Source: JAJDXW01 sp965202895 | Lineage (GTDB): Bacteria > Pseudomonadota > Gammaproteobacteria > HK1 | Assembly: GCA_965202895.1 (NCBI GenBank) | Contig: OZ241901.1 | Span: 1,302,001-1,366,000, forward strand | Reading direction: 5' to 3' | Length of the DNA stretch: 64,000 nt | The notes under the pieces: model-generated | What the model was told of the DNA's origin: nothing | Seen by the model: only the letters and a program-made list of their open reading frames with translations | Database searches by the model: none | In this document: in pieces, positions 17,622 through 26,965 of the stretch | Layout of the letters: the number at the start of each line of letters is the position of its first letter | Numbering within the stretch: the stretch's first letter is position 1 | Made by a program: the position numbers and the translations under genes

Positions 17622-17867
17622 GTGGACCCGGATACCTTCACCATCATCGGCACCATCATCGTTACCGTGATCGCGTGCACCGCCGCCATCCACCGGAGCG
17701 TATCGCGGATGGATGCGGATCGGCGCGCGTCCCAGGCCGCCGCGGATGCGGACCGGCGTGCGTTCCAGGCCGGGATGGACGTCTTCGGAACCGAAATGCA
17801 GCGGATCGCCGAACGGCGGTCGCGCGTCGAAGGTCGGCTCGACGAACGGGGTTCGGCCGCCGACTGA
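17622..17867 (+). CDS. Small single-span membrane protein with coiled coil
   Basis: An 81-residue protein with GTG start. FTIIGTIIVTVIACTAAIH is a single membrane-spanning segment. The rest is a charged, Asp/Arg/Ala-rich heptad-like region (RMDADRRASQAAADADRRAF, MQRIAERRSRVEG) predicted to form a coiled coil. Similar short proteins of unknown function occur in many bacteria. It is convergent with the M48 peptidase gene. The function is not known. Confidence 0.6.
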   Translation: MDPDTFTIIGTIIVTVIACTAAIHRSVSRMDADRRASQAAADADRRAFQAGMDVFGTEMQRIAERRSRVEGRLDERGSAAD

Positions 17868-17953
17868 TTCACTCGGGCCGCCGGGGACGCAGAAGGCGGG
17901 GCGGGCCCGGGCCGCGAAGACGGTGGAGACCCGCGCGGAGGAGGTTCGGCCGG

Positions 17954-19096
17954 CTACGGGTCGAGGGGTTGCCGCCGGCTGCAGATCGCTTCGAGGCTCC
18001 GCCATTCGCGTTCGTCGAGCGCGGGCGGGGCGGGGGCCGCGGCTTCTTTCGCGCGTCGCCGGCGCAGCTCGCTCGGCGGGTGGGTGGAGAGGAGGCGAAG
18101 GACCCGGGACCCGCCGCCGGCCTTGCGCTGGATGCGCTCGAAGAAGTCGGCGAGGCCGCGGCTGCTCAGCCCGGCGCGCCCGAGGAGATCCAACCCCCGC
18201 TCGTCGGCCTCCGTTTCCGCCTCGCGCCGAAAGCGGAGGCCGACCAGGGTCTCGGCGCCCGACCCGACCGCCCCGGTCCCGAAGTCGCCGAGCATGGCGC
18301 CGAACAGGAAGGCGAGGCCGAGCGCCTCGACCATGGCGGCGGTCGAGTGCCGGTGCAGCACGTGCCCCATCTCGTGGGCGAGGACCCCCGCGACCTCGTC
18401 CGGAGACTCGGCGAAGCGCAGGAGCCCCTCCGTGATCAGGATCCGCCCCCCCGGGAGGGCGAAGGCGTTGACCATCTCCAGGTCGACGACCCGGACCACG
18501 AAACGGTACGGGGAAGCGGCGGGCGCCAGCCGGCGGGTCAGGCCGTCGAGCGATTCGACCCCCCGGGGAGCGGTGCAGAACGCGGCCTCGTCGACGTCGT
18601 CGAATCGGGCGAGCGTCCGGACCACCGGCCCGACGAGGCTCTCCCCCAAAGCCGCCTCCCACTGGCGGGGCACGATCCGAGCCGCCTCGTCGGCGAAGCG
18701 GGGGAGGCCGAACCGGACCGCGGCGAGGAGGACGGCGACCGAGAGCGCGAGGAGGACGGCCCAGCGAAGTCCGAGCCGGACCCGGCCGGGTCCGCGGGCG
18801 GCGAGCCGGGGTGCGCGGGCGGAGAGGGCGGCGAGGAGGACGGGATCCTCGACCACGAGCCGGGCCTTGCCGTTTCTCGTCCGGATGCGCCGCGGGCCGC
18901 CGCCCGCCGGCTCGTCGACCGGGCGAAGGTCGCGGTACCGCCAGAACGCGAGCTCGCGGCCGCCGGACCCCGCCGGGAGAACCCGGACCCCGCCGGGAGC
19001 GATCTCGACCTCGACCTCGCGGCGCACGGCGCGCTCGCCGTCGAAGTACCTCCCCGTCCCCCGGACCACGGCTGCGGAGACCGGACCGACGCTCAT
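17954..19096 (-). CDS. M48 family zinc metallopeptidase
   Basis: A 380-residue membrane-anchored protease. Residues 1-110 form a ligand-domain-like N-terminus; a transmembrane segment follows (WAVLLALSVAVLLAAVRFGL). The zinc site is VLAHEMGHVLHRHS with the third ligand in ETEADERGLDLL, and LSTHPPSELRR is the usual C-terminal block. M48 proteases act in membrane or envelope protein quality control. It overlaps the upstream DUF898 gene by 4 bp (ATGA), so the two form a transcription and translation unit. Confidence 0.88.
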   Translation of the reverse strand: MSVGPVSAAVVRGTGRYFDGERAVRREVEVEIAPGGVRVLPAGSGGRELAFWRYRDLRPVDEPAGGGPRRIRTRNGKARLVVEDPVLLAALSARAPRLAARGPGRVRLGLRWAVLLALSVAVLLAAVRFGLPRFADEAARIVPRQWEAALGESLVGPVVRTLARFDDVDEAAFCTAPRGVESLDGLTRRLAPAASPYRFVVRVVDLEMVNAFALPGGRILITEGLLRFAESPDEVAGVLAHEMGHVLHRHSTAAMVEALGLAFLFGAMLGDFGTGAVGSGAETLVGLRFRREAETEADERGLDLLGRAGLSSRGLADFFERIQRKAGGGSRVLRLLSTHPPSELRRRRAKEAAAPAPPALDEREWRSLEAICSRRQPLDP

Positions 19097-20262
19097 ACGG
19101 CGCCCACGTCCAGCGCGTCGGCGAGCCCTTCGCCGTGGCGCGGCATCGACTGCGTGCGTTGGGCGATCGCGCTGAAATCCTCTTCGCCGATCACGCTGAC
19201 GGAGGGGAGGACGCGGCGCAGGAGCGGATGAACCAGGAACAGCATCCGCAGCAGGGAGATAGCGGGAAAGAAGGCCACGAGCCCGATCACGTAGCCCGTG
19301 AGATCGATCTCGCCGAGGTCGAAGGGGAGCGATGCGCCGGCCCGTTGCATCGCCTCCACCAATTCCGGGTTGGCCACCGCGAGCACCGCGAGCGCCACGA
19401 ACAGCAGACCGACCACCAGCCCGGCCAGCAGGACGAAGACGACGACGATCCGGATCATCGATCCGGCCCCGAGATCGGAGGCGAACGAGAGGGCGCCGCA
19501 GCGGCTCTTCCCGGCGAAGTAGCGGAACTCCCTCGTCCGGTACCAGACGTAGGTGAGGCCCAGGGTCGGCAGCAGGAAGACCCAGGCGAGGAGCCAGGTC
19601 TTCAGCAGCCCCGCCGCCCGCCCGTCGAACTCGAAGCGGCGGTCCCCGAAGCTGGTGCGGGTCGTCCGGTAACGCTGGAGGCGTGTTCGGTAGACCGCGT
19701 ACGTGGTCCCCAGGCTGAGCAGGGTGACGGCGGTCCATCCGAGCGCGAGCATCGCGTAGCGAAGGCTCGATCCGTCCTGGGCGAAGCGGATGCTGCGCCA
19801 TTCGGTACGGCTCAGGCGATAGCGCCTCGCGCGATACTCGGCCACGAAGACGAGGAACAGGACCGCGAGGGAGTAGATCCCCTGCGCGGCCCAGTAGAAC
19901 GGGTGGTCGATGCCGGCCGCCATCTCGATCCCGAAGAGCGCGCCGGCGAGGAGGGCGAGCACGGCGATCGCGGCGAGGAAGCCGAGAAGGAGCTCCCGCC
20001 CGGTGCCGGTGTACTCCGCCCGGTCTTCGAGGAAGGAGACCCGGCTCCAGAGGTGGCGCCGCATCCGGGTCTTGCCCCGGAAGCGGTATACCCCCAGGGT
20101 CGAGAGGGTCAGCAGGGAGTTCGAGACCGCGATCTTCGCGATGGGGCCGCGCGTGCCGTCGTATTCGAGCCGCCGGACGGACGGCGCGCCGGCGGATGCG
20201 TCGGTGGGCGGCGCAACGTCCTCGGGGAATTCGTCCGACGCTGGCAGCGCGGGAGCGTTCAT
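19093..20262 (-). CDS. DUF898 (YjgN-like) membrane protein
   Basis: A 389-residue multi-pass inner-membrane protein. The repeated DUF898 signature is visible: SNSLLTLSTLGVYRFRGKTR, then LSLGTTYAVYRTRLQRY and LPTLGLTYVWYRTREFRYF, each a hydrophobic helix followed by a tyrosine/arginine-rich loop. The biochemical function of the family is unknown. Pairing with an M48 peptidase in one operon, seen here through a 4-bp overlap, is common for this family and suggests a shared envelope role. Confidence 0.85.
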   Translation of the reverse strand: MNAPALPASDEFPEDVAPPTDASAGAPSVRRLEYDGTRGPIAKIAVSNSLLTLSTLGVYRFRGKTRMRRHLWSRVSFLEDRAEYTGTGRELLLGFLAAIAVLALLAGALFGIEMAAGIDHPFYWAAQGIYSLAVLFLVFVAEYRARRYRLSRTEWRSIRFAQDGSSLRYAMLALGWTAVTLLSLGTTYAVYRTRLQRYRTTRTSFGDRRFEFDGRAAGLLKTWLLAWVFLLPTLGLTYVWYRTREFRYFAGKSRCGALSFASDLGAGSMIRIVVVFVLLAGLVVGLLFVALAVLAVANPELVEAMQRAGASLPFDLGEIDLTGYVIGLVAFFPAISLLRMLFLVHPLLRRVLPSVSVIGEEDFSAIAQRTQSMPRHGEGLADALDVGAV

Positions 20263-20602
20263 GGCCTGGATCGTCCCGTTTCGAGGGGCGTCGCCGCTCC
20301 GGCGGGTTCCTCCGATCGTACCGTTTCATCCGCTTCGGGCAGCGACTTCCGGGACGGGAGCTTCTCGAGAATCCGGCGGGGCTGCGCCTCGGACCGTGAG
20401 CGGGTCCGCGGGCCGGCCCCTCCGGCAGCCCACGTGCTCGTCCGCGCGGCCGGGGACGCCTCGCACGGGACCCGACCCGACGGTGAAGACGGCGGAGACG
20501 GCATCGTTTCGGGGGGGCCGGCTCGAGGCCGGGGTTCGCCGGGGCTCCCCCCGGAGCTCGTCGGATTCGGATGAACCGGAGAGACCATGACGGCGACGGT
20601 GG
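20263..20602. other. Intergenic, no gene seen
   Basis: This lies between the DUF898 start and the end of the MATE-like gene, both on the minus strand. It presumably holds the DUF898 promoter. No repeat or RNA gene was recognised. Confidence 0.35.
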
Positions 20603-22006
20603 TCATCTCGTGGGCAGGTCCTCGCCGGTCGGCAATCCCTCTCTCGCTTGCGGAGGGGAGCGGTGGGCGGGAACCCCCGTGCGCACGGCGGCCGACGCCG
20701 GCCGGGCGCGGAGGCGGAGCGCGAGGTAGGCGGCTTCCGCCCCGTAGCCCGCGAACCACGCGGCGAGGCCGAGCAGCGCGCCGTCGAGGTCGCGCGCCGC
20801 GAACGCGAGGGCGCCGACCCCGGCGGCGACGACCAGCCGTCCGGCTCCGGTGAGGGCGAGGCTCCCGGTGCGGCGCGCCCCGGCGAGGAAGCCCCGCAGG
20901 AGGGCGGAGAACCCCCACGCGGCGGCCATCACGAAGGCGAACCGCATGGCCGGCGCACACGCGGCCTCGAGCTCCGCCGGGAGCCCCATGAGCCGCCCCA
21001 GCACGACGTGGCTCACCGGGGTGTCGAAGAGCCCGAGGGCGATGAGGGCGAACACCGCGACCACCTGCACCGAGAAGCGCCGGAGCGCCGCCCGGTCCGC
21101 CGCGGTCCGGGCAAGGGTCTGCGCGGTGTGCAGGAGGTTTCGCATCGGACTCATCATCAGGCCGGTGAGACCGTGCACGACCCCGAAGGCGGCGAGGGCG
21201 AGATCGGGGTCGAGGAGGCGCCCGAGAAAGATGCTGATGACGAACACCGTGCCCATCTCGGCCGACGAGTTGAGCATGAGCGGCCACGCGAACCTCCACA
21301 GCTCCCGGATGCGGGGCGGCGGCCCGGCGGCGGCCGGAAGCGCCCGGAAGCAGCGCGCCGCGAGGAAGCCCGAGACGATCGCCTCCACCGCCATGCAGGT
21401 GACGAGGGCGGCGGCCCCCGCGGCGGCCCCCGACAGGAACCGGGGCAGGAGGACGAGCGAGCCGCCGAGGGATGCGAGCCGGGCCAGGGTGCTCCAGGAG
21501 ATGAGCATCGTGCGGCGGTTGATCATGAGCACCCCGAAGGTGAACGCACGGGCGATGAGGAACGGAGCGCTCAGGGTGAAGACGAACGTCGCGAGCTTCG
21601 CCTCGCGCACCGTCGCCGGGCTCGCTCCGAACAGGCCGCCGTAGAGCCAGTCCCCGGCCTCGGTGAATGCGACGGCGAGGGCCAGAGCCACCGGCCCGGC
21701 GGTGATGAGGCAGAAGAAGCGGAGCAGCGGGAGGATGGAGCGGCGGTCCCGCAGCCAGGAGATGGTCACCAGGTAGGAGACCTCGGTCGCGCTCGATCCG
21801 GCGTAGTAGGCGGTGAACGCGACGTTGAAGCCGGCGAGGCTCGTGGTGGCGTCGGGGAGGCGGGCGAGGAAGGCGTGGATGACCGACTTGGAGATCGCGT
21901 TGAGCTCGGTCATGAAGACGAGGGGCAGGAAGAACCGCCACGCCGCGCGAACGGTGACGGCGGCCCCGGGGGACCCTCGCGCCGGCCCGGCGGCCCGCGG
22001 TCTCAC
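20603..22006 (-). CDS. MATE-like (MOP superfamily) membrane transporter
   Basis: A 467-residue protein with about twelve hydrophobic segments, of the MATE/flippase superfamily. GTG at 22006 is chosen because AGGAGA lies 6 bp upstream and family-like sequence (RFFLPLVFMTELNAISKS) begins shortly after. The frame stays open further upstream but with low-complexity sequence. LARLPDATTSLAGFNVAFTA and WPLMLNSSAEMGTVFVIS are the matched N-terminal helices of the two halves. The substrate is not evident; drug, lipid-linked precursor or ANKH-like transport are all possible. Confidence 0.75.
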   Translation of the reverse strand: MRPRAAGPARGSPGAAVTVRAAWRFFLPLVFMTELNAISKSVIHAFLARLPDATTSLAGFNVAFTAYYAGSSATEVSYLVTISWLRDRRSILPLLRFFCLITAGPVALALAVAFTEAGDWLYGGLFGASPATVREAKLATFVFTLSAPFLIARAFTFGVLMINRRTMLISWSTLARLASLGGSLVLLPRFLSGAAAGAAALVTCMAVEAIVSGFLAARCFRALPAAAGPPPRIRELWRFAWPLMLNSSAEMGTVFVISIFLGRLLDPDLALAAFGVVHGLTGLMMSPMRNLLHTAQTLARTAADRAALRRFSVQVVAVFALIALGLFDTPVSHVVLGRLMGLPAELEAACAPAMRFAFVMAAAWGFSALLRGFLAGARRTGSLALTGAGRLVVAAGVGALAFAARDLDGALLGLAAWFAGYGAEAAYLALRLRARPASAAVRTGVPAHRSPPQAREGLPTGEDLPTR

Positions 22007-22483
22007 CCGCGTTCTCCTGCCGGCGCCGATACCCTCGCGTTGGCCGGGAGCACTCCTTCGAACCCCCACGTAGACATGGCGCCGCCCGGGTCGCCCCGGT
22101 CCGCCCGCCCGCTCAGCGGGGGACGCGAAGCGCGGCGGGTACGGGCCGCCGCCGGAGCGGCGCTGGAAAGGGAGGCGCCCGCGGGGATGGGCAACCCCCG
22201 GGGCGGGCACGGAGCCCGCGGCTCACCCGGCTGGATCGAGTGCCGGCGGTAATTCGGCTACGGTGCTCCCGCTTCGCGGCTTCGCCGGCGCCCTCCCCGC
22301 GAAGGCCGGTGGGAGATACGGCCCGGAGGCGGCGGGCCGCACCCCGTTCCAGGCCGCTTCGACGACGCGCCCGCGCCGGTGTCGGCCATGCTTTCAGGGC
22401 CTCGCGGGCCTCGCGGCCCGCCACCACGGCGTCTCGACGCCCTCGCAGCCAAGGCCGGCGGGAAACGAGGGCGCCCGCCCGGC
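22007..22483. other. Intergenic, no gene seen
   Basis: A GC-rich gap between two minus-strand genes. A ~40-bp stretch at about 22417-22456 resembles 63718-63757 near the right end of the window, possibly a dispersed short repeat. No coding sequence was recognised. Confidence 0.35.
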
Positions 22484-23104
22484 CTATTCGATGGGGATCA
22501 TCACGTTCTTCCGGAATGCCGGGCGCTCGGTGAGGCGGTGGTACCACGCTTCCAGGTTCGGCATCGACGGGCGCTCGTCGACCAGGTTGAACCAGCGATG
22601 CGCCTGCGGTCCGATGGGGATGTCCCCCATCGTGAAGTCGTCTCCGGCCACGAACGGGCGTCCTTCGAGGTGGCGGTCGAGGATCCCCCAGACCTCGTAG
22701 CCGCGCTCGATCCCGGCCTTGATCCGGCCGTGGTCGCGCTCCGCCTCGGGGGTGCGCACGAGGCCCCAGAACACCGGAAGCATCATGGGCGCGCACGCGG
22801 TCTGCTGCCAGTCCATCCAGGTGTCGGCGACGGCCCGCACGCCCGGATCGGCGGGATGGAGCGAGCCCTGTCCGTACTTCTCGCAGAGATACCGGGTGAT
22901 GGCGTTCGACTCCCAGAGCACGAAATCGTCCTCGATCAGCGTCGGCACCAGCCCCATCGGGTTCATGGCGAGGTAGCCGGGCTCCCGGTTGCCGCCGAAC
23001 TTCCCGCCGACGTCCGACTGCTCGTACTCGAGTTCGAGCTCGTCCGCCGTCCAGAGCGGCTTCATCACGTTTCCGGACGTGCGGCGTCCGAGGATCTTGA
23101 GCAT
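22484..23104 (-). CDS. Glutathione S-transferase family protein
   Basis: A 206-residue cytosolic protein that would conjugate glutathione to electrophiles or act in detoxification. The N-terminal thioredoxin fold starts LKILGRRTSGNVMKPLW, where the Ser near the N-terminus is a candidate glutathione-activating residue. MGLVPTLIEDDFVLWESNAI contains the conserved cis-Pro/Glu-Ser glutathione-binding element, and FVAGDDFTMGDIPIG is the C-terminal N-capping motif. ATG at 23104 has GGAG about 9 bp upstream. It stands alone between non-coding stretches. Confidence 0.9.
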   Translation of the reverse strand: MLKILGRRTSGNVMKPLWTADELELEYEQSDVGGKFGGNREPGYLAMNPMGLVPTLIEDDFVLWESNAITRYLCEKYGQGSLHPADPGVRAVADTWMDWQQTACAPMMLPVFWGLVRTPEAERDHGRIKAGIERGYEVWGILDRHLEGRPFVAGDDFTMGDIPIGPQAHRWFNLVDERPSMPNLEAWYHRLTERPAFRKNVMIPIE

Positions 23105-23188
23105 CGCGGGGCTCCTTCGGTCGAGGTGAGGCACCGGACTTTATACACCATCGCGGCCTCCCTCCGGAGGACGCGGGACCCGTTCCCC

Positions 23189-23372
23189 CAAGGCAATCGC
23201 ATTCGGGATTCCCGATGCGTCGTGATGGCCGAGCTGGCGTTGGCAAGGGTCGATTTCCGGGTGCGGAGCCCCGAAATCGGCCCGACGAGTCGGCTCGAAG
23301 ATCGTTTGCGGCGTCCGGCGGACGATTCCGGGCGGTGCGGACGACCCGTTCCGTCCAGATGCGGTTGCCCTG
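23189..23372. repeat. Inverted-repeat-bounded element, family A, copy 1 (184 bp)
   Basis: A non-coding 184-bp unit that begins CAAGGCAATCGCATTCGG and ends with the inverse (…GATGCGGTTGCCCTG). The same 184-bp unit recurs in the same orientation at 62802-62985 with high identity. Terminal inverted repeats, identical length and intergenic location fit a miniature non-autonomous transposon or a structured dispersed repeat. Confidence 0.75.
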
Positions 23373-23594
23373 CCCGCTCCCCGGCCAGGCGTCGGCACCG
23401 CGGCGCGCCGGACCGCAGGAGACGCCGCCTCCGCGGGGTCGGCGGGCCCGCATCCGCGGCCGCGCTCCGGCCCGACCCCGAGCGGCCGGCCAGGGTGTCC
23501 GAAGCCGCGAGCTGCGCTAGCATCGCGCCTTCTCATGGGGGGGCGATCGGTCCGGGGCGGGTCGAGATCGCCCGCCAACGACAGGAGGGGCCGC

Positions 23595-24365
23595 ATGACG
23601 CGGTACGTCGAGCGCTTCTCGCTCGCCGGCCGGCGGGCGCTGGTCACCGGGGCCTCCCGGGGGATCGGCCTGGAGATCTGTGCGGTCCTCGCCGACGCGG
23701 GGGCCGACGTCGCGGCCGTCGCCCGCGACCCCCGGGGCCTTTCCGAAGCGCGCGCGGCCGTCGAAGCGGCGGGCCGCGAATGCCTGGCCATCGAAGCCGA
23801 TCTCGGTACCGTCGAGGGGCCGCGCGCCGCGGCGCGCCAGGCGTTGGCCCACTTCGGGGCGATCGACGTCCTGGTCAACAATGCGGCGGTCTCCCAACCG
23901 CAATCCCTTCTGGAGACGCGAGCGGACGATTGGGACCGCACCATGGCCGTCAACCTCCGCGCGCCGTTTCTGCTGGCGCAGGCGTTGGCGCCGAAGATGA
24001 TCGAGCGTGGGCGGGGCAAGATCGTCAACGTCTCGTCGCAGACGGGCATCGTGGCGATCCCCGACCACTGCGCCTATGCAGCCTCCAAGAACGGCCTGAA
24101 TGCGCTGACCAGGGCCATGACCTGCGAGTGGGCGAAGCACAACATCCAGTGCAACGCGATCTGCCCGACGGTGATCCTGACGCCCATGGGCGAGCGGGTC
24201 TGGGGTCCCCCGGAGAAGGGCGATCCCATGCGGGCGAAGATCCCGGCCGGCCGCTTCGGGCGGCCGGTGGAGGTCGCCGATCTGGTGCTCTATCTGGCGT
24301 CGCCCGCCTCGGACATGATCAACGGCGACACGATCATGATCGATGGCGGCTATACGGCGCTGTAG
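23595..24365 (+). CDS. Short-chain dehydrogenase/reductase (SDR)
   Basis: A 256-residue classical SDR. LVTGASRGIG (about residues 17-26) binds NAD(P), VLVNNAAVSQP is the NNAG-type motif, and the catalytic Ser and Tyr-x3-Lys are in VSSQTGIVAIPDHCAYAASK. IMIDGGYTAL is the usual C-terminal motif. ATG at 23595 follows AGGAGGGG. Sequence style is close to gluconate 5-dehydrogenase/3-oxoacyl-reductase relatives, but the substrate is undetermined. It is convergent with hisH and has no obvious operon partner. Confidence 0.9.
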   Translation: MTRYVERFSLAGRRALVTGASRGIGLEICAVLADAGADVAAVARDPRGLSEARAAVEAAGRECLAIEADLGTVEGPRAAARQALAHFGAIDVLVNNAAVSQPQSLLETRADDWDRTMAVNLRAPFLLAQALAPKMIERGRGKIVNVSSQTGIVAIPDHCAYAASKNGLNALTRAMTCEWAKHNIQCNAICPTVILTPMGERVWGPPEKGDPMRAKIPAGRFGRPVEVADLVLYLASPASDMINGDTIMIDGGYTAL

Positions 24366-24732
24366 CCGGCCCTTCCCGGCAACTTCGTCTTCTTGGCAGC
24401 TTGCTTGCGCCCTTGCGTTTCGGCGAATGGCCCGAGGGGCCGGCCCGCCATCCACGATCCGGTATCGGCCCCGCAACGCGCCCACCGGATCCGGTGACCG
24501 CGCCGTTCGCGCGTACCGGGCCGCTCGGCGCGGCGCCGGCAGGGCGGCGGTCCCCCGCCCGACGTCCGGGCCGCGGCCCGATGGGGGGCGGAAGCGGGCA
24601 TGACGCTCGGGCCGGTCCCCGCCGGTTCGAGCGGGAAGTGCTCCGCCCGCCCGGCCGGCTTCCCCCGTGCCGAGCCTCGGGAGAGGCGCTTCGCGCCGTG
24701 CGGGCAACGGGCGCGGAGGAGGGTCGGCAGGG
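24366..24732. other. Convergent intergenic region
   Basis: A GC-rich gap between the SDR stop and the hisH stop. It should contain terminators for both genes, but no hairpin followed by a T-run was seen. No gene was recognised. Confidence 0.35.
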
Positions 24733-25371
24733 TCAGGGGCGCCAGTCCAGGAAGTTCCCGAGCAGGCGAAGGCCCGGCCGCTGGCTCTTCTCCGGGTGGA
24801 ACTGGACCGCGAACACGTTCCCCGCCGCGAGGGCGGCGGGGAACCGGACCGCGTAGTCCGTGCGGCCGGCGGCGAGAGCGGGGTCGGCCGGCTCCGCGTA
24901 GTAGCTGTGGACGAAGTAGAACCGTTCGCCGTCCTCGATCCCGCGCCAGAGCGGGTGAGGCGCCGTCTGCCGGACCTGGTTCCAGCCCATGTGCGGCACC
25001 TTGAGCCGGCCTCCGGTGGCGGGGTCGCGGGGCGGGAAGCGGGTGACCCGGCCCTGAAACGCCGCGAGCCCCCGCGTTCCCCCGTCCTCCTCGCTCTCCT
25101 CCATCAGCGCCTGGAGGCCGATGCAGATGCCGAGGAACGGCTTCTCCCGGATCGCGTCGCGCACGCACGGCTCGAGGCGATGGTCGGCGAGCCGGGCCAT
25201 GCAGTCCCCGATCGCGCCCTGGCCGGGGAAGACGACCCGGTCCGCCGCCGCGACCCGCTCCGGGTCCGGGGTGACGATCACTTCGACAGCTTCGCCGCCG
25301 ACGTAGCGAACCGCCTTCTCGACGGAACGCAGGTTCCCCATTCCGAAATCGACGATCGCGACCTGCTGCAT
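24733..25371 (-). CDS. hisH: Imidazole glycerol phosphate synthase, glutamine amidotransferase subunit
   Basis: A 212-residue class I glutaminase that feeds ammonia to HisF in histidine biosynthesis. VAIVDFGMGNLRSVEKA is the standard HisH N-terminus. The oxyanion segment is FPGQGAIGDCM. The nucleophile Cys (about residue 83) is in GICIGLQALM, with Ile where Leu and Leu where Met are more usual. VQFHPEKSQ supplies the catalytic His and Glu. It lies downstream of hisB on the same strand. hisA and hisF are not adjacent here. Confidence 0.95.
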   Translation of the reverse strand: MQQVAIVDFGMGNLRSVEKAVRYVGGEAVEVIVTPDPERVAAADRVVFPGQGAIGDCMARLADHRLEPCVRDAIREKPFLGICIGLQALMEESEEDGGTRGLAAFQGRVTRFPPRDPATGGRLKVPHMGWNQVRQTAPHPLWRGIEDGERFYFVHSYYAEPADPALAAGRTDYAVRFPAALAAGNVFAVQFHPEKSQRPGLRLLGNFLDWRP

Positions 25372-25804
25372 CACCGGGCCCCCGCACCCGAACACGACGC
25401 ACCCGAACACGACGGCCGCCCGTCCGTTCCGAGCTCCGGCCGGCCGCGCCCGTTCCGTCCCCCGGCCGGGAAGATCATCCGCCCGCGCACCTCGCCCTCC
25501 GCCGCGGCGGATGCGAGGGCGCCCGGAAACCGCACTCGTCCCCCGGAGCCGACGGGACCCGTGCCGCCGCCCGGGCCGGCGGGGACGGCGAGGAGCGGGA
25601 TCCCCGGCCGGGGGACGTCCGGGGTGCGGGGATGGGGAGGTGCGGTCCCCACCTCACCCGGCGAGTGAAGGGCGGACGCGGACTCGACGCCTCTCTTCGA
25701 GTCGACGACGTGATTCCCGGTTCGCCGGCCGCCGGGTCCCGAGCCGGACGGCGTTGCCGGAGACCCGGGAATCCGCGCCGGCCGCGCCCGGCGCGCGGCA
25801 CGGC
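25372..25804. other. Gap between hisB and hisH
   Basis: A 433-bp GC-rich, apparently non-coding spacer inside the his gene pair, unusually long for this operon. No promoter, repeat or alternative gene was recognised. Confidence 0.4.
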
Positions 25805-26398
25805 TCAGAGGACCCCCTTCGTGGACGGGACCGCGCCCGGATGGCGTTCGTCCCGGGCCGCGGCCATGCGAAGCGCCCGCCCGAACGCCTTGAACACCGT
25901 CTCCGCGACGTGGTGGGCGTTGCGTCCGTGAAGGCTGTCGACGTGCAGGGTCGCGCGCGCCGCGTTGACGAACCCCTGGAAGAACTCCCGCACGAGGTCC
26001 ACGTCGAAGTCACCGACCCGCGCCCGCGGATACTCCACCCGGTAATGGAGGCCGGGACGGCCGGAGAAATCGAGGACCACGCGGGACAACGCCTCGTCGA
26101 GGGGCACGTAGGCGTGGCCGTAGCGCAGGATGCCGCGCTTGTCCCCGAGCGCCTCCGCGACCGCCTGGCCGAGCACGATGCCGGTGTCCTCCACGGTGTG
26201 GTGGGCGTCGATCTCGAGGTCGCCCGCCGCCCGTATCTCGAGGTCGACGAGCCCGTGGCGCGCGACCTGGTCGAGCATGTGGTCGAGGAACGGCACCCCG
26301 GTGGCGAGGTCGGCCGCCCCGGCGCCGTCGAGGTCGAGGGCGACCTCGACGCGGGTCTCCTTCGTGTCGCGGGTGACGGCGGCCCTTCGATGCTGCAT
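25805..26398 (-). CDS. hisB: Imidazoleglycerol-phosphate dehydratase
   Basis: A 197-residue monofunctional HisB, which dehydrates IGP to imidazole-acetol phosphate using Mn(II). Family motifs are VPFLDHMLDQVARHG, DAHHTVEDTGIVLGQA and SLHGRNAHHVAETVFKA, which carry the metal-binding histidines and acidic residues. ATG at 26398 (MQHRRAAVTRDTKET) gives the normal family length; the frame is open upstream but unlike HisB. No phosphatase domain is fused. Confidence 0.95.
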   Translation of the reverse strand: MQHRRAAVTRDTKETRVEVALDLDGAGAADLATGVPFLDHMLDQVARHGLVDLEIRAAGDLEIDAHHTVEDTGIVLGQAVAEALGDKRGILRYGHAYVPLDEALSRVVLDFSGRPGLHYRVEYPRARVGDFDVDLVREFFQGFVNAARATLHVDSLHGRNAHHVAETVFKAFGRALRMAAARDERHPGAVPSTKGVL

Positions 26399-26965
26399 GG
26401 CGAATCCCGTGCGGGCCGGCGGCCCCTCGAACCTCCTCCCTCCACTCTCCTCTGCTCCCGGCGGCTCGGGAACGAGCGGGCGGGGGGAGGCCGCGGGCGG
26501 GGCGGAGCGCAGGGCGGACAGGGTAACCGACCCCGCCGCTCCTCGACCATGCGCCGCCTGCCCGAGGCATGTGCGCGGTGGGGCTTTCGCCGGGCACGCC
26601 TCTCGCGAACGCCCGCGCAAGAGGCTCCGTGGGGTGAAATCCGCCAGCAACCCCCTCGAACCGACCCCAAACCACGGAACAACGCCATCTTCGTGGGGGT
26701 GAAAAATATTTCGACCCCCTCTCTACACCCTATATATCAATAGCCTACGAACAGCGCCGGGGGCTCTGCCTCCTCCCGGGGCCGTTTCGTCCTGCCGGTG
26801 TCCGGGCCGGGGGGCCGCCGCCGCGTCCCGATCCGCATCGCATGAATCGTCGATTCTGCATTTCGAGACCGATATCATCCGAATTCTTCTTCGGGACCCA
26901 TCCGGCGCGCGCGCCCCGATGCAGCGTGAAATCACCCTGTGCCTCCTCCCCTTTCGGCGGCCGGC
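26399..26965. other. Divergent intergenic region with an AT-rich patch
   Basis: This separates hisB (minus) and lutA (plus). Around 26699-26745 the sequence turns AT-rich (TATATATCAATAG), which suggests promoter sequence. At 26921-26940 the string GCAGCGTGAAATCACCCTG nearly matches the right terminus of the family B elements at 52599 and 56640, with no matching left end nearby, so it may be a solo remnant. Confidence 0.4.

Noticed and set aside
22007..22210. 68-residue N-terminal extension of the MATE-like transporter
   Set aside because: Low-complexity sequence, and a strong AGGAGA sits before the GTG at 22006.
26399..26650. N-terminal extension of HisB
   Set aside because: The frame is open to 26650, but the extra 84 residues are unlike HisB and ATG 26398 gives the normal length.
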